Assembly: GCA_045648505.1 (NCBI GenBank)
Contig: JAZROD010000044.1
Coordinates: 82,367-146,366, forward strand
Length of the DNA: 64,000 nucleotides
Reading direction: 5' to 3'
Source: RGIG8700 sp045648505
GTDB lineage: Bacteria; Bacillota; Clostridia; RGIG6154
Below are positions 41,285-50,574 of the stretch, one piece after another. Position 1 is the stretch's first letter, and every line of letters starts with the position of its first letter. Below the pieces are notes generated by a model. It saw nothing but the letters and a program-made list of their open reading frames with translations. It was not told the origin of the DNA and searched no databases. A program made the position numbers and the translations under genes.

Positions 41285-42274
41285 ATGTATAATATAGTTC
41301 TTATTGGATGCGGACATATGGGAATGGTCCATCTTGATGACATATATACTATGGATAATGTTAATATAAGCGCAGTTGTTGATACTGACATTGAAAGAGC
41401 GAAAAATTTCGCTAAAAAATATAACGCAGATAATTTCGGTACAGACTATCATAAGTTTGTTGCTGACGAAAAAACAGACATTGTTATCTGTACTACATAT
41501 CCACACTCCCATCTTGAAATTTTAAAAGAATGTGTAAAATACGGCAAGCATCTTCTGTGCGAAAAGCCCATAACTCCCGACCTTGAATCTGCAAAAGAAT
41601 TTATAGACATTGTGGAAAATTCAAATATCAAAGTGCAGACAGGTTATATTTTAAGATTTAACGAAACCTACAGAAAAGTTGCCGAGCTTATACAGAGCGG
41701 TATCATCGGAAGTCCGCTTGTTATAAGAATGTCCCACAATCAGCATATAATGAACTGGGAAAAATATGGTGCTTTAATGAAAGACACATCCCCTCTTGTT
41801 GATTGCGGTGTTCATTATTTTGACCTTATAAGATGGTACACAGGTGAAGAAATTGTTGATGTTTCAGGTATTTCTGCAACTCTTGACGAAAAAACACCTG
41901 AAAATTCATACAACTACGGCATAGCCACAATGAAGCTTTCAGGCGGAAGCGTGGCATTTTATGAAGCAGGCTGGGGAAACACTATGGCATCTGCTCATAT
42001 AAATGAATTTATCGGTCCTAAAGGCAGAATTTCTATTACAGAAAGAGAATACAGAATCGGATGTCAGGAGGAAGGAGATTTAATTTCTCATTTTGACTAC
42101 GAAACAAATACATATAATACCATAAATGTTAACTGCAAAAGAAGACCAATGGGAAAACAGCTTGAAAGACTTATAGAAATGATAGAAAAAGATGTTAAGT
42201 CTTTCCCTGATAACGATGATGTTTTAAAAAGCTTTGAAACTGCTATCAGGGCACATAAAGCAATACAAAATTAA
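41285..42274 (+). CDS. Gfo/Idh/MocA family NAD(P)-dependent oxidoreductase
   Basis: 329 residues. Rossmann motif IVLIGCGHMGMVHLDD, the family motif CEKPITPD near 97, and GVHYFDLIRWYTGEE with the catalytic-site His. Oxidises or reduces a sugar or cyclitol with NAD(P). Single gene with its own promoter, candidate operator, RBS GGAGGTG and terminator. No transporter is adjacent to suggest the substrate. Confidence 0.87.
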   Translation: MYNIVLIGCGHMGMVHLDDIYTMDNVNISAVVDTDIERAKNFAKKYNADNFGTDYHKFVADEKTDIVICTTYPHSHLEILKECVKYGKHLLCEKPITPDLESAKEFIDIVENSNIKVQTGYILRFNETYRKVAELIQSGIIGSPLVIRMSHNQHIMNWEKYGALMKDTSPLVDCGVHYFDLIRWYTGEEIVDVSGISATLDEKTPENSYNYGIATMKLSGGSVAFYEAGWGNTMASAHINEFIGPKGRISITEREYRIGCQEEGDLISHFDYETNTYNTINVNCKRRPMGKQLERLIEMIEKDVKSFPDNDDVLKSFETAIRAHKAIQN

Positions 42275-42297
42275 AAAACGGGCTTATGCCCGTTTTT
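42274..42297. terminator. Bidirectional terminator between the oxidoreductase and luxS
   Basis: Stem AAAAACGGGC / GCCCGTTTTT with loop TTAT. It overlaps the luxS stop codon region. Confidence 0.85.
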
Positions 42298-42763
42298 AGT
42301 TTGGATAAGAAAATCTTCTATTCTCTTCTAATTCTTTTTTGTACTTTTTAATATAAAATTTTGCCATATTAAGATTCTGTTCAGAGTAGTTTCCGCACTG
42401 CTCTGGTGCTGCACCTGGAATTTCGCCCTCATAATTTATGATAAAGTCGCACATTTTTATAACAAAATCATAAATATCTTCAGGATTTAAGTCACCGAAC
42501 ATCAGAAGATAACAACCTGTTCTGCAACCCATAGGTCCGAAATACACAATTTCATCTTTTCTTTCTGTGTTTCTTAAATATGTTGCACCTAAATGCTCAA
42601 TTGTATGAAGAGCAGGAACATCAATAACAGGCTCGTGGTTTGGCGCAGTTATTCTCATATCAAAGGTTGTTATAACAACCCCTTCTCTTTCGTCCCTTCT
42701 TGAAACATAAAGTCCGGGATAAAGCTCTAAATGGTCTATTGTAAAACTAGCAATTCTTTCCAT
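42296..42763 (-). CDS. luxS: S-ribosylhomocysteine lyase LuxS
   Basis: 155 residues. Metal ligands His53 and His57 in ALHTIEHLGATYLRN and Cys123 in EQCGNY; catalytic Cys84 in GPMGCRTGCYL. Splits S-ribosylhomocysteine into homocysteine and DPD, the AI-2 precursor, in the activated methyl cycle. ATG 42763 has GGAGG upstream, so the longer frame to 42910 is rejected. No pfs gene is nearby. Confidence 0.96.
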   Translation of the reverse strand: MERIASFTIDHLELYPGLYVSRRDEREGVVITTFDMRITAPNHEPVIDVPALHTIEHLGATYLRNTERKDEIVYFGPMGCRTGCYLLMFGDLNPEDIYDFVIKMCDFIINYEGEIPGAAPEQCGNYSEQNLNMAKFYIKKYKKELEENRRFSYPN

Positions 42764-42785
42764 ATTCTCAACCTCCGTTTTGTCT

Positions 42786-42814
42786 ATTATAATATTGTTC
42801 TTAACATCTGTCAA
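42786..42814 (-). promoter_or_regulatory. Consensus sigma-A promoter of luxS
   Basis: On the minus strand: TTGACA (42814-42809), 17-bp spacer, TATAAT (42791-42786), both hexamers perfect. Its -35 is two bases from the divergent -35 of the OPT promoter. Confidence 0.85.
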
Positions 42815-42816
42815 CC

Positions 42817-42845
42817 TTGACAAAAACGCTTTATTATGATAAAAT
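42817..42845 (+). promoter_or_regulatory. Promoter of the OPT transporter-PqqD operon
   Basis: TTGACA (42817-42822), 17-bp spacer, TAAAAT (42840-42845). Confidence 0.78.
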
Positions 42846-42893
42846 TTTAAGGTCTGTATAAAATAGATATAAATAAATGAATGGAGAAAGACA

Positions 42894-44801
42894 ATGGACA
42901 ACAAAAACAACTTTCAGCCATATATTCCGGCAAGCAAAGTAATTCCTGAAATTACTGTTACATCTATTATTATGGGTGTTCTTCTTGCTGTTATATTCGG
43001 TGCGGCTAACGCATATCTCGGTCTTCGTGTTGGTATGACTGTTTCTGCTTCTATTCCTGCAGCAGTTATAGCAATGGGCGTTATCAGAGTTATTATGCGT
43101 AAAAACTCAATACTTGAAAGCAATATCGTGCAGACTATAGGTTCTGCAGGTGAATCTTTAGCTGCGGGTGCAATCTTCACAATGCCTGCTCTCTTCCTTT
43201 GGGCAGCAGAAGGCGTTATGGACAAGCCTGGTATTATTGAAATCACTTTAATCGCTTTAATCGGCGGTCTTCTCGGTGTTTTCTTTATGGTGCCACTGAG
43301 AAATGCACTTATCGTTAAAGAACACAATACACTTCCATATCCTGAAGGAACTGCTTGTGCAGAAGTTCTCCTTGCAGGCGAAGAAGGCGGCGCAAATGCA
43401 TCAACAGTATTTGCAGGTATGGGCTTTGCGGCACTCTTTAAGTTTATTATTGACGGACTTAAAGCAGTTCCGGGCGAAATCTCATTAAGATTCAAAGGCT
43501 TTGCAGGTGAAATCGGTACACAGATTTATCCTGCAGTTATGAGCGTTGGTTATATTTGCGGACCAAGAATTTCTTCTTATATGTTCGCAGGTGGTGTGTT
43601 AAGCTGGATGGTTCTTATTCCTTTAATCGTGCTTTTCGGTGAAAATATAATTTTAGCACCGGGCACAGCACCAATCGGTCAGCTCTTTGCTGAAGGTGGT
43701 GCATCAGCTATCTGGGGAACATACATCAGATACATCGGCGCAGGTGCTTTGGCAGCAGGCGGTATCATAAGCCTTATCAAATCACTTCCACTTATCGTTA
43801 CAACATTCAGAGATGCTATCAAAAGTATGTCTGCTGGTTCTGAAATTTCAACAGAGCGTACAGGCAAAGACTTGAATATGGTAACTGTTATTGTTGCAAT
43901 TGTTATTTTAACACTTCTTGTATGGCTTGTTCCTGCAATTCCTGTTAACCCAATTGGTGCAATCATTGTTGTTGTGTTCGGCTTCTTCTTTGCAACTGTT
44001 TCATCAAGAATGGTTGGTTTAGTTGGAAGCAGTAACAACCCTGTTTCAGGTATGGCTATCGCAACACTTCTTATTGCAACAATTATTCTTAAATCAACAG
44101 GCAGTGAAGGTGCAGGCGGTATGCAGGCTGCTATTGCAATCGGTTCTATCATCTGTATTGTTGCCGCTATTGCAGGCGATACATCACAGGACCTTAAAAC
44201 AGGCTTCCTTTTAGGCTCAACACCTAAAAAACAGCAGATTGGTGAAATCATTGGTGTTGTTGCTTCTGCTTTTGCTATCGGCGGAACACTTTATCTTTTA
44301 GATTCTGCCTGGGGTTTTGGTTCAGAAGAACTTGCTGCTCCACAGGCAACACTTATGAAAATGATTATTGAAGGCGTTATGAATGCACAGCTTCCTTGGA
44401 CACTTGTTATCACAGGTGCTTGCATTGCAGTTGTTGTTGAAGTTTTAGGTATTCCTGTACTTCCATTTGCAATCGGCGTTTACCTTCCTGTTCAGCTTAA
44501 TGCTTGTATTATGATTGGTGGTATTGTTCGTCTTATTCTTGACAAAAAGAAAATGGCTGACGAAAAGAAAAAGACTGCAATTGTTAACGATGGTATTTTA
44601 TTCTGTTCAGGTATGATTGCCGGCGAAGGTCTTGTTGGTATTGCTCTTGCAGTTCTTGCAATCTTCGGCCTTGACAAGGTTATTGACCTTTCCGGAATGC
44701 TTAATCTTTCACCTGTTCTTTCAGACATCGGTGGACTTGTAGTATTCGGACTTGTTATTCTTTCACTTCTTAAATTCTCTGTATGGAAGAAGAGAGCATA
44801 A
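42894..44801 (+). CDS. OPT family oligopeptide/metal-chelate transporter
   Basis: 635 residues, about 15 membrane helices. Start region PYIPASKVIPEITVTSIIMG; AYLGLRVGMTVSASIPAAV; NTLPYPEGTACAEVLLAG; and SSNNPVSGMAIATLL are OPT signatures. The family imports small peptides or metal chelates with protons. RBS GGAGAAAG. The gene shares the last base of its stop with the ATG of the PqqD-like gene (TAATG). Confidence 0.93.
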   Translation: MDNKNNFQPYIPASKVIPEITVTSIIMGVLLAVIFGAANAYLGLRVGMTVSASIPAAVIAMGVIRVIMRKNSILESNIVQTIGSAGESLAAGAIFTMPALFLWAAEGVMDKPGIIEITLIALIGGLLGVFFMVPLRNALIVKEHNTLPYPEGTACAEVLLAGEEGGANASTVFAGMGFAALFKFIIDGLKAVPGEISLRFKGFAGEIGTQIYPAVMSVGYICGPRISSYMFAGGVLSWMVLIPLIVLFGENIILAPGTAPIGQLFAEGGASAIWGTYIRYIGAGALAAGGIISLIKSLPLIVTTFRDAIKSMSAGSEISTERTGKDLNMVTVIVAIVILTLLVWLVPAIPVNPIGAIIVVVFGFFFATVSSRMVGLVGSSNNPVSGMAIATLLIATIILKSTGSEGAGGMQAAIAIGSIICIVAAIAGDTSQDLKTGFLLGSTPKKQQIGEIIGVVASAFAIGGTLYLLDSAWGFGSEELAAPQATLMKMIIEGVMNAQLPWTLVITGACIAVVVEVLGIPVLPFAIGVYLPVQLNACIMIGGIVRLILDKKKMADEKKKTAIVNDGILFCSGMIAGEGLVGIALAVLAIFGLDKVIDLSGMLNLSPVLSDIGGLVVFGLVILSLLKFSVWKKRA

Positions 44802-45139
44802 TGAAAAACAAGCAGAAAGAAAATTACCTTGAAAAAATCCCTGCCCGTCCCGATTTTAAGTGGACATTAGATGAAGAAGGCATTGTGACCTTTGAAATTG
44901 AAAACACAGGATTTTTCAATACCATAGCACAAAAATTCTTTAAGCGACCAAGAATAAGTTATATTCACCTTGATGAATACGGAAGCTTTATATGGCAAAT
45001 CATCGACGGTGAGAAAAACATAATTGAGCTTGGGGAAGAAGTGAAAAATCACTTTGGCGACAAAGCCGACCCTTTATACGAAAGACTTGCAAAATTCTTT
45101 CAGATTCTTGATAGCTATGGCTATATAATATGGAAATAA
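44801..45139 (+). CDS. PqqD-like peptide-binding protein
   Basis: 112 residues. The PqqD core is seen as ISYIHLDEYGSFIWQIIDGE and a helix-turn-helix-like tail (ADPLYERLAKFFQILDSYGYI). PqqD (RRE) proteins bind precursor peptides in RiPP pathways, but lone copies linked to OPT transporters also occur. No radical SAM enzyme or precursor is adjacent, so a peptide-binding role tied to the transporter is more likely, by inference. Translation is coupled to OPT. Confidence 0.8.
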   Translation: MKNKQKENYLEKIPARPDFKWTLDEEGIVTFEIENTGFFNTIAQKFFKRPRISYIHLDEYGSFIWQIIDGEKNIIELGEEVKNHFGDKADPLYERLAKFFQILDSYGYIIWK

Positions 45140-45176
45140 AAATAAGAAGCTGTTTTAAAACAGCTTCTTATTTTTT
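45140..45176 (+). terminator. Terminator of the OPT-PqqD operon
   Basis: Perfect 17-bp inverted repeat centred at 45156/45157 (AAATAAGAAGCTG arms) followed by a T-run. Confidence 0.85.
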
Positions 45177-45203
45177 GTGTTCTGGAGCATTTTAACATTC
45201 CGT

Positions 45204-45626
45204 TCACTTTTCTTCTTTTTCGTATTTCTTATATTGTTTGAAATAGTACTGCACTATGTCTTTTCTTGTTATAATTCCAATGAACTTGTTTTCGTAATCC
45301 ACAACAGGCACGAAGTTCTGATTTATTGCTTTTATGAATAAATCATCCATTTTAGATGTTATGCTTACAGGTTCATTTCTTGACTTTCTTTTAACATCTC
45401 TTATATAAGTTGTTTCTGCAAGCCTCATATCAAAGTTCATTTCGTTTTTTATATGCCACAAAATGTCGCCTTCTCTTATGGTTGAGATGTATTCACCTTG
45501 CTTATTTATTACAGGTATTGCGGCATAACGATGATGCTCCATTTTTTCAAGTGTCTGCCTTACCGTGTAGTCATCATAAACATAAGCTAGTTCATTTTTT
45601 GGCTTTATGAAATATAATATATTCAT
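45204..45626 (-). CDS. CBS domain pair protein
   Basis: 140 residues: two CBS motifs (TVRQTLEKMEHHRYAAIPVI with STIREGDILWHI; KMDDLFIKAINQNFVPVVDY with GIITRKDIVQYYF). CBS pairs bind adenosyl ligands and regulate partners. No fused partner domain. Two bases after rluD, likely the last gene of the long operon. Confidence 0.87.
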   Translation of the reverse strand: MNILYFIKPKNELAYVYDDYTVRQTLEKMEHHRYAAIPVINKQGEYISTIREGDILWHIKNEMNFDMRLAETTYIRDVKRKSRNEPVSITSKMDDLFIKAINQNFVPVVDYENKFIGIITRKDIVQYYFKQYKKYEKEEK

Positions 45627-45628
45627 TA

Positions 45629-46522
45629 TTATCCTCTTAACTTAATTATTATTTCTTCAAATTCTTCAGGAAGTTTGCTTTCAAACTCCATATATTCGTT
45701 GGTCACAGGATGAACAAAACCTAAAACACCTGCATGAAGCATCTGATGTGAAATGCCCATTTTGTTTCTGTCACCATATATTGAGTCACCCAGAAGGGGA
45801 TGTCCGGTAAAGGACATATGTACTCTTATCTGGTGTGTTCTGCCTGTTTCAAGCTTACATTTTACAAGGCTGTAGCCTTCAAATTCTTCAATAACCTGAA
45901 AATGAGTGACTGCCCTTTTTGAATTCTTGGCAGTTACCGCCATTTTCTTTCGGTCACCGCCGTGTCTGCCTATTGGTGCATCCACCATACCCTGACCGTT
46001 TTTGAAATGTCCGTTAACAATTGCAGTATAAACCCTTGTTATGCTATGTACTGCAAACTGCTCTGCAAGTCCCTGATGTGCTTCATCGCTTTTTGCAACC
46101 ACCAGAAGTCCCGATGTGTCTTTATCTATTCTATGCACAATACCAGGTCTTATTACCGAATTTATTGTTGAAAGTCTGCCACTACAATGGCTCATAACCG
46201 CATTAACAAGAGTGTTATCAGGGTTTCCCGGCGCAGGGTGCACCACCATTCCCACAGGCTTATTGATAACAAGAAGATGGTCATCTTCATAAACAATATC
46301 AAGTGGTATGTCCTGTGGCTCTGCATTAAGCTCCTTTATTTCAGGAAGCTCGTAGCTTATTTCATCGCCGTTTTTCACCTTGTAGCTTGCTTTGGGACTT
46401 TTACCGTTAACAGTGAGTTGACCTTCGTCAAATATTTTTTTAACAAAGGCTCTGGATGCATCAAGTTTTTCTGCAAGGTAAGCATCAAGTCTTACACCGT
46501 CTTTGTCACATATCAGTATCAT
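45629..46522 (-). CDS. rluD: RluA/RluD family 23S rRNA pseudouridine synthase
   Basis: 297 residues. S4 domain at 11-75, then the catalytic domain with Asp in IVHRIDKDTSGLLVVAK; TGRTHQIRVHMSF confirms the family. Makes pseudouridines in 23S rRNA. It overlaps the lspA end by 17 bases; ATG 46522 has AAGGAAAAG upstream. The lspA-rluD order is conserved in Firmicutes. Confidence 0.93.
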   Translation of the reverse strand: MILICDKDGVRLDAYLAEKLDASRAFVKKIFDEGQLTVNGKSPKASYKVKNGDEISYELPEIKELNAEPQDIPLDIVYEDDHLLVINKPVGMVVHPAPGNPDNTLVNAVMSHCSGRLSTINSVIRPGIVHRIDKDTSGLLVVAKSDEAHQGLAEQFAVHSITRVYTAIVNGHFKNGQGMVDAPIGRHGGDRKKMAVTAKNSKRAVTHFQVIEEFEGYSLVKCKLETGRTHQIRVHMSFTGHPLLGDSIYGDRNKMGISHQMLHAGVLGFVHPVTNEYMEFESKLPEEFEEIIIKLRG

Positions 46523-46988
46523 CTGCTTTTCCTTCCGCTTCTTTCTTTTTGTCAGAGAAAAATAAAATATAAATTATAAGTAACGCCGCTCCTGAACAAA
46601 CGCTGATATCTGCCACATTGAAAACAGGGAAATCCATAAACTCAAAGTTTATAAAATCCACAACGAATCCACGGCTTATTTTGTCCATAACATTTCCGAT
46701 TGCACCTGTTATGATAAGAAGCATTGCATAGTCAAAGCATTTGCTCTGCCCTCTGTTTTTCAGGTAAATAAAAATACAGATACCAATAACCGCAATGGTT
46801 ATGGGCAACATAACATAAAGCTTATCGGAAAGCATACCAAAAGCCACGCCTGTATTTTCCACATAAATAAGATTAACAAAGCCTTTGATAAAATCCACAA
46901 AGCCTTTTCCGTTAAGTACATTAACCGCCCATACTTTTGTGACTCTGTCAATCAGGAGCACTAAAGCGCATAAAATATATTTTATCAT
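46506..46988 (-). CDS. lspA: Lipoprotein signal peptidase (signal peptidase II)
   Basis: 160 residues, four membrane helices. The catalytic aspartates are in GAIGNVMDKISRGFVVDF and PVFNVADISVCSG. Removes signal peptides from prolipoproteins, for example the GerMN and GerAC lipoproteins in this window. Four-base overlap with divIVA (ATGA). Confidence 0.95.
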   Translation of the reverse strand: MIKYILCALVLLIDRVTKVWAVNVLNGKGFVDFIKGFVNLIYVENTGVAFGMLSDKLYVMLPITIAVIGICIFIYLKNRGQSKCFDYAMLLIITGAIGNVMDKISRGFVVDFINFEFMDFPVFNVADISVCSGAALLIIYILFFSDKKKEAEGKADDTDM

Positions 46989-47425
46989 TCTATTCCCTCA
47001 AGAATCTTCTTCTGTGCTTCCATAATGCCTTCAAGCTGTGCTTTATAGTTTGCAATCTGGCTTTTGATTTCGTTTAACTTTCTTTCTGCTTCGAAAACTT
47101 TACTGTCTGCTTCTATTACCATTTTTTCTGCCTGTGCTTTTGCTTCAGCTATGGTTATTTCTGCTTTTTCTTTTGCATTTTTCTTAACATCTTCTGCAGT
47201 ATTTTGTGCAAACATAAGAGTATTTTTCAACGCATCTTCCATACCCTTGTAGTTTTTAATTGCTTCGTTCATAATATTGATTTTATCTTTATATTCAATA
47301 TTTTCTTTGTAAAGCTTTTCGTATTCTGCAGCAACAGTTTCAACAAACTCTTCTACCTCTCCTTTGTTGTAACCAAAAGTTGCCTTTGAAAACTCCATAT
47401 TAGAAATATCAATAGGTGTAAGCAT
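46985..47425 (-). CDS. divIVA: DivIVA domain protein
   Basis: 146 residues. N-terminal lipid-binding region MLTPIDISNMEFSKATFGYN with the GYN(K)xEVEEF motif, then a long coiled coil (EKAEITIAEAKAQAEKMVIE). Recognises curved membrane at poles and septa. The sepF-yggT-divIVA order is as in other Firmicutes; the RNA-binding ylmH usually between yggT and divIVA is absent. Confidence 0.92.
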   Translation of the reverse strand: MLTPIDISNMEFSKATFGYNKGEVEEFVETVAAEYEKLYKENIEYKDKINIMNEAIKNYKGMEDALKNTLMFAQNTAEDVKKNAKEKAEITIAEAKAQAEKMVIEADSKVFEAERKLNEIKSQIANYKAQLEGIMEAQKKILEGIE

Positions 47426-47440
47426 ATAAATTCATCCTTT

Positions 47441-47728
47441 CTAAATAAAAATATAATTTACAAATGTTATAAGTGCGGGAACTATAAAAGAATCCACCAG
47501 AATCCAGGCAATTAAAAGAGAAAAATCAAACATCATATTTCCCTTTGAAAGCCTCATTATAATATTTCTTACAGGTGCAATAAAAGGTTCTGTAAGGGAA
47601 GAAATGAAGTAATACATCCCATTATTTCTTCCCGGTTGCACAAACCACGACATTATTGCTCTCACTAAAAACAAATTACTTATAATCTCTCCAAGAACTC
47701 TGATTGAAATGCTTAATATCTCTGCCAC
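47441..47728 (-). CDS. YggT family membrane protein
   Basis: 95 residues, two hydrophobic helices. VRAIMSWFVQPGRNNGMYYF and LTEPFIAPVRNIIMRL match the YggT pattern. The function is unclear; it is linked to osmotic tolerance and division. GTG 47728 is chosen: it follows the sepF stop by one base with AAGGGAA upstream, while the longer frame overlaps sepF. Confidence 0.88.
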   Translation of the reverse strand: MAEILSISIRVLGEIISNLFLVRAIMSWFVQPGRNNGMYYFISSLTEPFIAPVRNIIMRLSKGNMMFDFSLLIAWILVDSFIVPALITFVNYIFI

Positions 47729-47729
47729 T

Positions 47730-48197
47730 TTAAATTCCCTTTCCAAAACCAAACGGGTCAAAACCACCGTTTAAAAGTTCAGTTTTAATATCTCCCATAA
47801 CCTTAACGCTGTTAGGTGTTGCAAGAAGTATGCCCTTTGAAATTTTCTGTATGCTTCCGTCAAGTGCATAAGTAACACCGCCTAAAAAATCCACAACACG
47901 CTGACATTCTTCTTCACTGATTTTTTCAATATTTACAACAACAGGTTTTTTTGCTTTTAAATGGTCTGAAATAAAAGAAACATCTTCAAATCTTTCCACA
48001 ACTGTAACCATAACCTGAAACTGTGTTGTTGTATTTATGTCCACAATTTTGCTTCTTTTGTTGTTGGTTGGGTGGTGAGTTACATTTGAAACATTGCGGG
48101 ATCTTACTTTTGTTTCAACAACCTCTTCCACTTCTTCCTCTTCGTCCTCATAGTCAAAGCCTATAGAGTTAAATATTTTTCCCATTATGTCTTTCAT
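47730..48197 (-). CDS. sepF: Cell division protein SepF
   Basis: 155 residues. Amphipathic membrane helix (MKDIMGKIFNSIGFDY), an acidic linker, then the SepF fold (VVVNIEKISEEECQRVVDFL GG). Anchors FtsZ to the membrane and shapes the septum. RBS GGAGAA. In order with yggT and divIVA. Confidence 0.94.
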   Translation of the reverse strand: MKDIMGKIFNSIGFDYEDEEEEVEEVVETKVRSRNVSNVTHHPTNNKRSKIVDINTTTQFQVMVTVVERFEDVSFISDHLKAKKPVVVNIEKISEEECQRVVDFLGGVTYALDGSIQKISKGILLATPNSVKVMGDIKTELLNGGFDPFGFGKGI

Positions 48198-48214
48198 CTA
48201 TTCATTCTCCTTTC

Positions 48215-49402
48215 TTATTCTCCCGAATAACCGTGCACTATAACTTCATCATAAAGTGCAAGGTGCGGTTTATCGGTTGAAAGTTCTCTTTCTATAACCA
48301 CATACTCGTCATTTGATGTAAGAATCTTTACCTCTCTGAAAGCATAGGTGCCTTTTTTGATAATATAAACGCCCTTAACACCGTCAACAACCTTAACTGC
48401 ATCTTTGGAAACTTTAAGACCTCTGCTGCTGTCTAAAATTATTTCCGCCTTATGCTTATTTTTTAGGAACAACTGTTTTTCATAGCTTGTTCCCATTAAA
48501 ACCATTGTGCATTTTCCCTTTTCTTCAGGTGATATGCTGACGATTTCAACCTCGATATTTGTATCGCTTCCCTCATCAAGTCTTAAATAAACCTTGTTGC
48601 CGGGTTTTTCTGCCGTGATTTTTTTACTGTCCACATTTGCGGCAAAATACCATCCGAAATTATCTGCAATTTTAACTGCACTGCCTGAGCTTTGTTTTGC
48701 AACAACGCCATCCGCTTCTTTAAGCTTTGAAGGTGTTAATTCTTTTACTTTTGTATAGTCAAAGATACCTTCGTAGCCGTCAAAGGTTGTCATAAAAACA
48801 CCTGCTTTGGTTGAGTACACATTTTTCTTTTCCCCTGCAGTACTCTGCTCTATTGCATTTTTTTCTTCCTTGAGCTGTGCTATTGCACTGTTTATGTCCT
48901 CACTTTTTGAAGCAAGCTTTGCAGAAAACGCATCTTCAAGCTGAACAGTTGCTTCATAAAGCCCTGCGCTTGTGCTTTTATGGGTTTTAACAATAAGATT
49001 TCCCACATAAGTTTTGATTTTTGCTTCAAACTTACCTGCACTGTCACTTGTGTTGCTTTCCTGACGGAGTTCTTCCAGTTTTTCTATCTGCTGATTAAGT
49101 GCAGAAAGCTTTGCTCTTGTTTCATAGTCTACTTCTGCTTCGTAAACTGTTGCCACAAGCTCGCCCACAGAAACTCTTTCTCCGTTTGTTTTAACAGAGC
49201 TTATAACCTGACCGTTATCAGGAACAAGCACAGCTTCATCACGGATAACATATCCTGTAACAGAAATCTTGTTTTCTATTTCACCCATAATCGCAAGTTG
49301 AGTTTTATCTTTGGTATCAAAATGCATATATATGTTGTAAACGAACAACAAAATCAGAGCAGTACCCATAATCCAGGCAACTACTTTGTTGAGATTTTTC
49401 AT
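48215..49402 (-). CDS. HlyD-like membrane protein with lipoyl-like hairpin
   Basis: 395 residues. One N-terminal membrane helix (VVAWIMGTALILLFVYNIYM), a beta region (SVTGYVIRDEAVLVPDNGQV), a coiled-coil hairpin at about 85-205 (LNQQIEKLEELRQE), then barrel domains. This is the membrane-fusion-protein plan. It is commonly found next to sepF or hfq in Clostridia; no ABC or RND partner is present. An envelope or division role is inferred from the neighbours. Confidence 0.8.
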   Translation of the reverse strand: MKNLNKVVAWIMGTALILLFVYNIYMHFDTKDKTQLAIMGEIENKISVTGYVIRDEAVLVPDNGQVISSVKTNGERVSVGELVATVYEAEVDYETRAKLSALNQQIEKLEELRQESNTSDSAGKFEAKIKTYVGNLIVKTHKSTSAGLYEATVQLEDAFSAKLASKSEDINSAIAQLKEEKNAIEQSTAGEKKNVYSTKAGVFMTTFDGYEGIFDYTKVKELTPSKLKEADGVVAKQSSGSAVKIADNFGWYFAANVDSKKITAEKPGNKVYLRLDEGSDTNIEVEIVSISPEEKGKCTMVLMGTSYEKQLFLKNKHKAEIILDSSRGLKVSKDAVKVVDGVKGVYIIKKGTYAFREVKILTSNDEYVVIERELSTDKPHLALYDEVIVHGYSGE

Positions 49403-49645
49403 TTATTCCTCTCCGTCATTTAAAATCTTATCAATTCTGACATTTTTACCCGGAACAACAGTTGAAACTGCATGCTTGTAAATCATCTGCTGTCTTCCGT
49501 CACAATCCAAAATAATCACAAAGTTATCAAAGCCGATAACATTGCCTTTAAAATGGAGGCCTGATGTAAGATAAATAGAAACAAAAGCTTTTTCCTTTCT
49601 CACATAGTTTAAAACTGCATCCTGTAAATTCATATTTTTGCTCAT
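49403..49645 (-). CDS. hfq: RNA chaperone Hfq
   Basis: 80 residues. Sm1 (LQDAVLNYVRKEKAFVSIYL, GFDNFVIIL) and Sm2 (IYKHAVSTVVP) are clear. Forms a hexamer that pairs small RNAs with targets. Follows miaA as in most bacteria; its stop is directly followed by the next ATG. Confidence 0.97.
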   Translation of the reverse strand: MSKNMNLQDAVLNYVRKEKAFVSIYLTSGLHFKGNVIGFDNFVIILDCDGRQQMIYKHAVSTVVPGKNVRIDKILNDGEE

Positions 49646-49662
49646 AATAACGCTCCTTTTTA

Positions 49663-50574
49663 TTATATCTTTTTTATCAGTATTTCATCTATCCTTTTAA
49701 AATCTGCGGGAACAAAGCTTGTGTTTTCTTCTCTTTTAAACCAGGTTATCTGTCTTTTTGCATATCTTCTTGTTCCCTGCTTTATAATATCCTTTGTTTC
49801 TTCAAGGGAAATGTGGCCGTCAAGATACGGAAAAACTTCTTTGTATCCAATGCCCTGCATAGAAGTATGCTTTGATTTTACTCCCATATCCCTTATTTTT
49901 TGTACTTCCTCTTCAAGCCCCATATCAAACATAATGTCAACTCGTTTGTTTATTCTTTCATAAAGGACTTCTCTGTCCCAGGAAAGACATATTTTTGTTA
50001 AATCATAGGGTGAATTTTTAACTGTGTTTTTTATATGGTCGCTTTGCTTTACGCCTGTTGTTTTATAAAACTCAATTGCTCTTATAACTCTTTTTACATT
50101 GTTTTTGTGTATGGTTTCGCAGGAAGCAGGGTCAACCTCTCTTAACATTTCAAAAAGCTTGTCTTCTCCCTGATTCTTCGCAATTTCATAAAGCTCATTT
50201 CTCAAGGCTTCGTCCTTATCGCCATCGCTTAATGCAATATCTGAAATAAGAGTATCTATATAAAGACCTGTTCCCCCTGCAAGTACAGGAAGCTTTCCCC
50301 GCATATAGATTTCTTCAATAACCTTTTTTGCAGTGGTCACATAGTCCGCAAGGCTATATTCCTCTGTTGGCTCTACAAGGTCTATCATATGATGCTTTAT
50401 GCCCTGCATTTCTTCAATGGTTGGCTTTGCAGTTCCTATATCCATATACTTATAAACCTGCATAGAATCGGCAGTTACAACTTCACCGCCATACTTTTTA
50501 CAGATTTCAACCGCCATAGAGGTTTTCCCCGATGCAGTAGGTCCCATAAGAACAATAAGTGGTATTTTACTCAT
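49663..50574 (-). CDS. miaA: tRNA dimethylallyltransferase MiaA
   Basis: 303 residues. P-loop GPTASGKTSMA, TADSMQVYKYMDIGTAKP and PVLAGGTGLYIDTLI. Adds dimethylallyl to A37 of UNN-decoding tRNAs. Directly abuts the mutL stop (TAA ATG). Confidence 0.97.
   Translation of the reverse strand: MSKIPLIVLMGPTASGKTSMAVEICKKYGGEVVTADSMQVYKYMDIGTAKPTIEEMQGIKHHMIDLVEPTEEYSLADYVTTAKKVIEEIYMRGKLPVLAGGTGLYIDTLISDIALSDGDKDEALRNELYEIAKNQGEDKLFEMLREVDPASCETIHKNNVKRVIRAIEFYKTTGVKQSDHIKNTVKNSPYDLTKICLSWDREVLYERINKRVDIMFDMGLEEEVQKIRDMGVKSKHTSMQGIGYKEVFPYLDGHISLEETKDIIKQGTRRYAKRQITWFKREENTSFVPADFKRIDEILIKKI

Noticed and set aside
42914..44251. Long antisense open frames inside the OPT transporter gene (193 and 190 codons)
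   Set aside because: They mirror the transporter's hydrophobic codons, have no ribosome binding site and overlap a clear gene.
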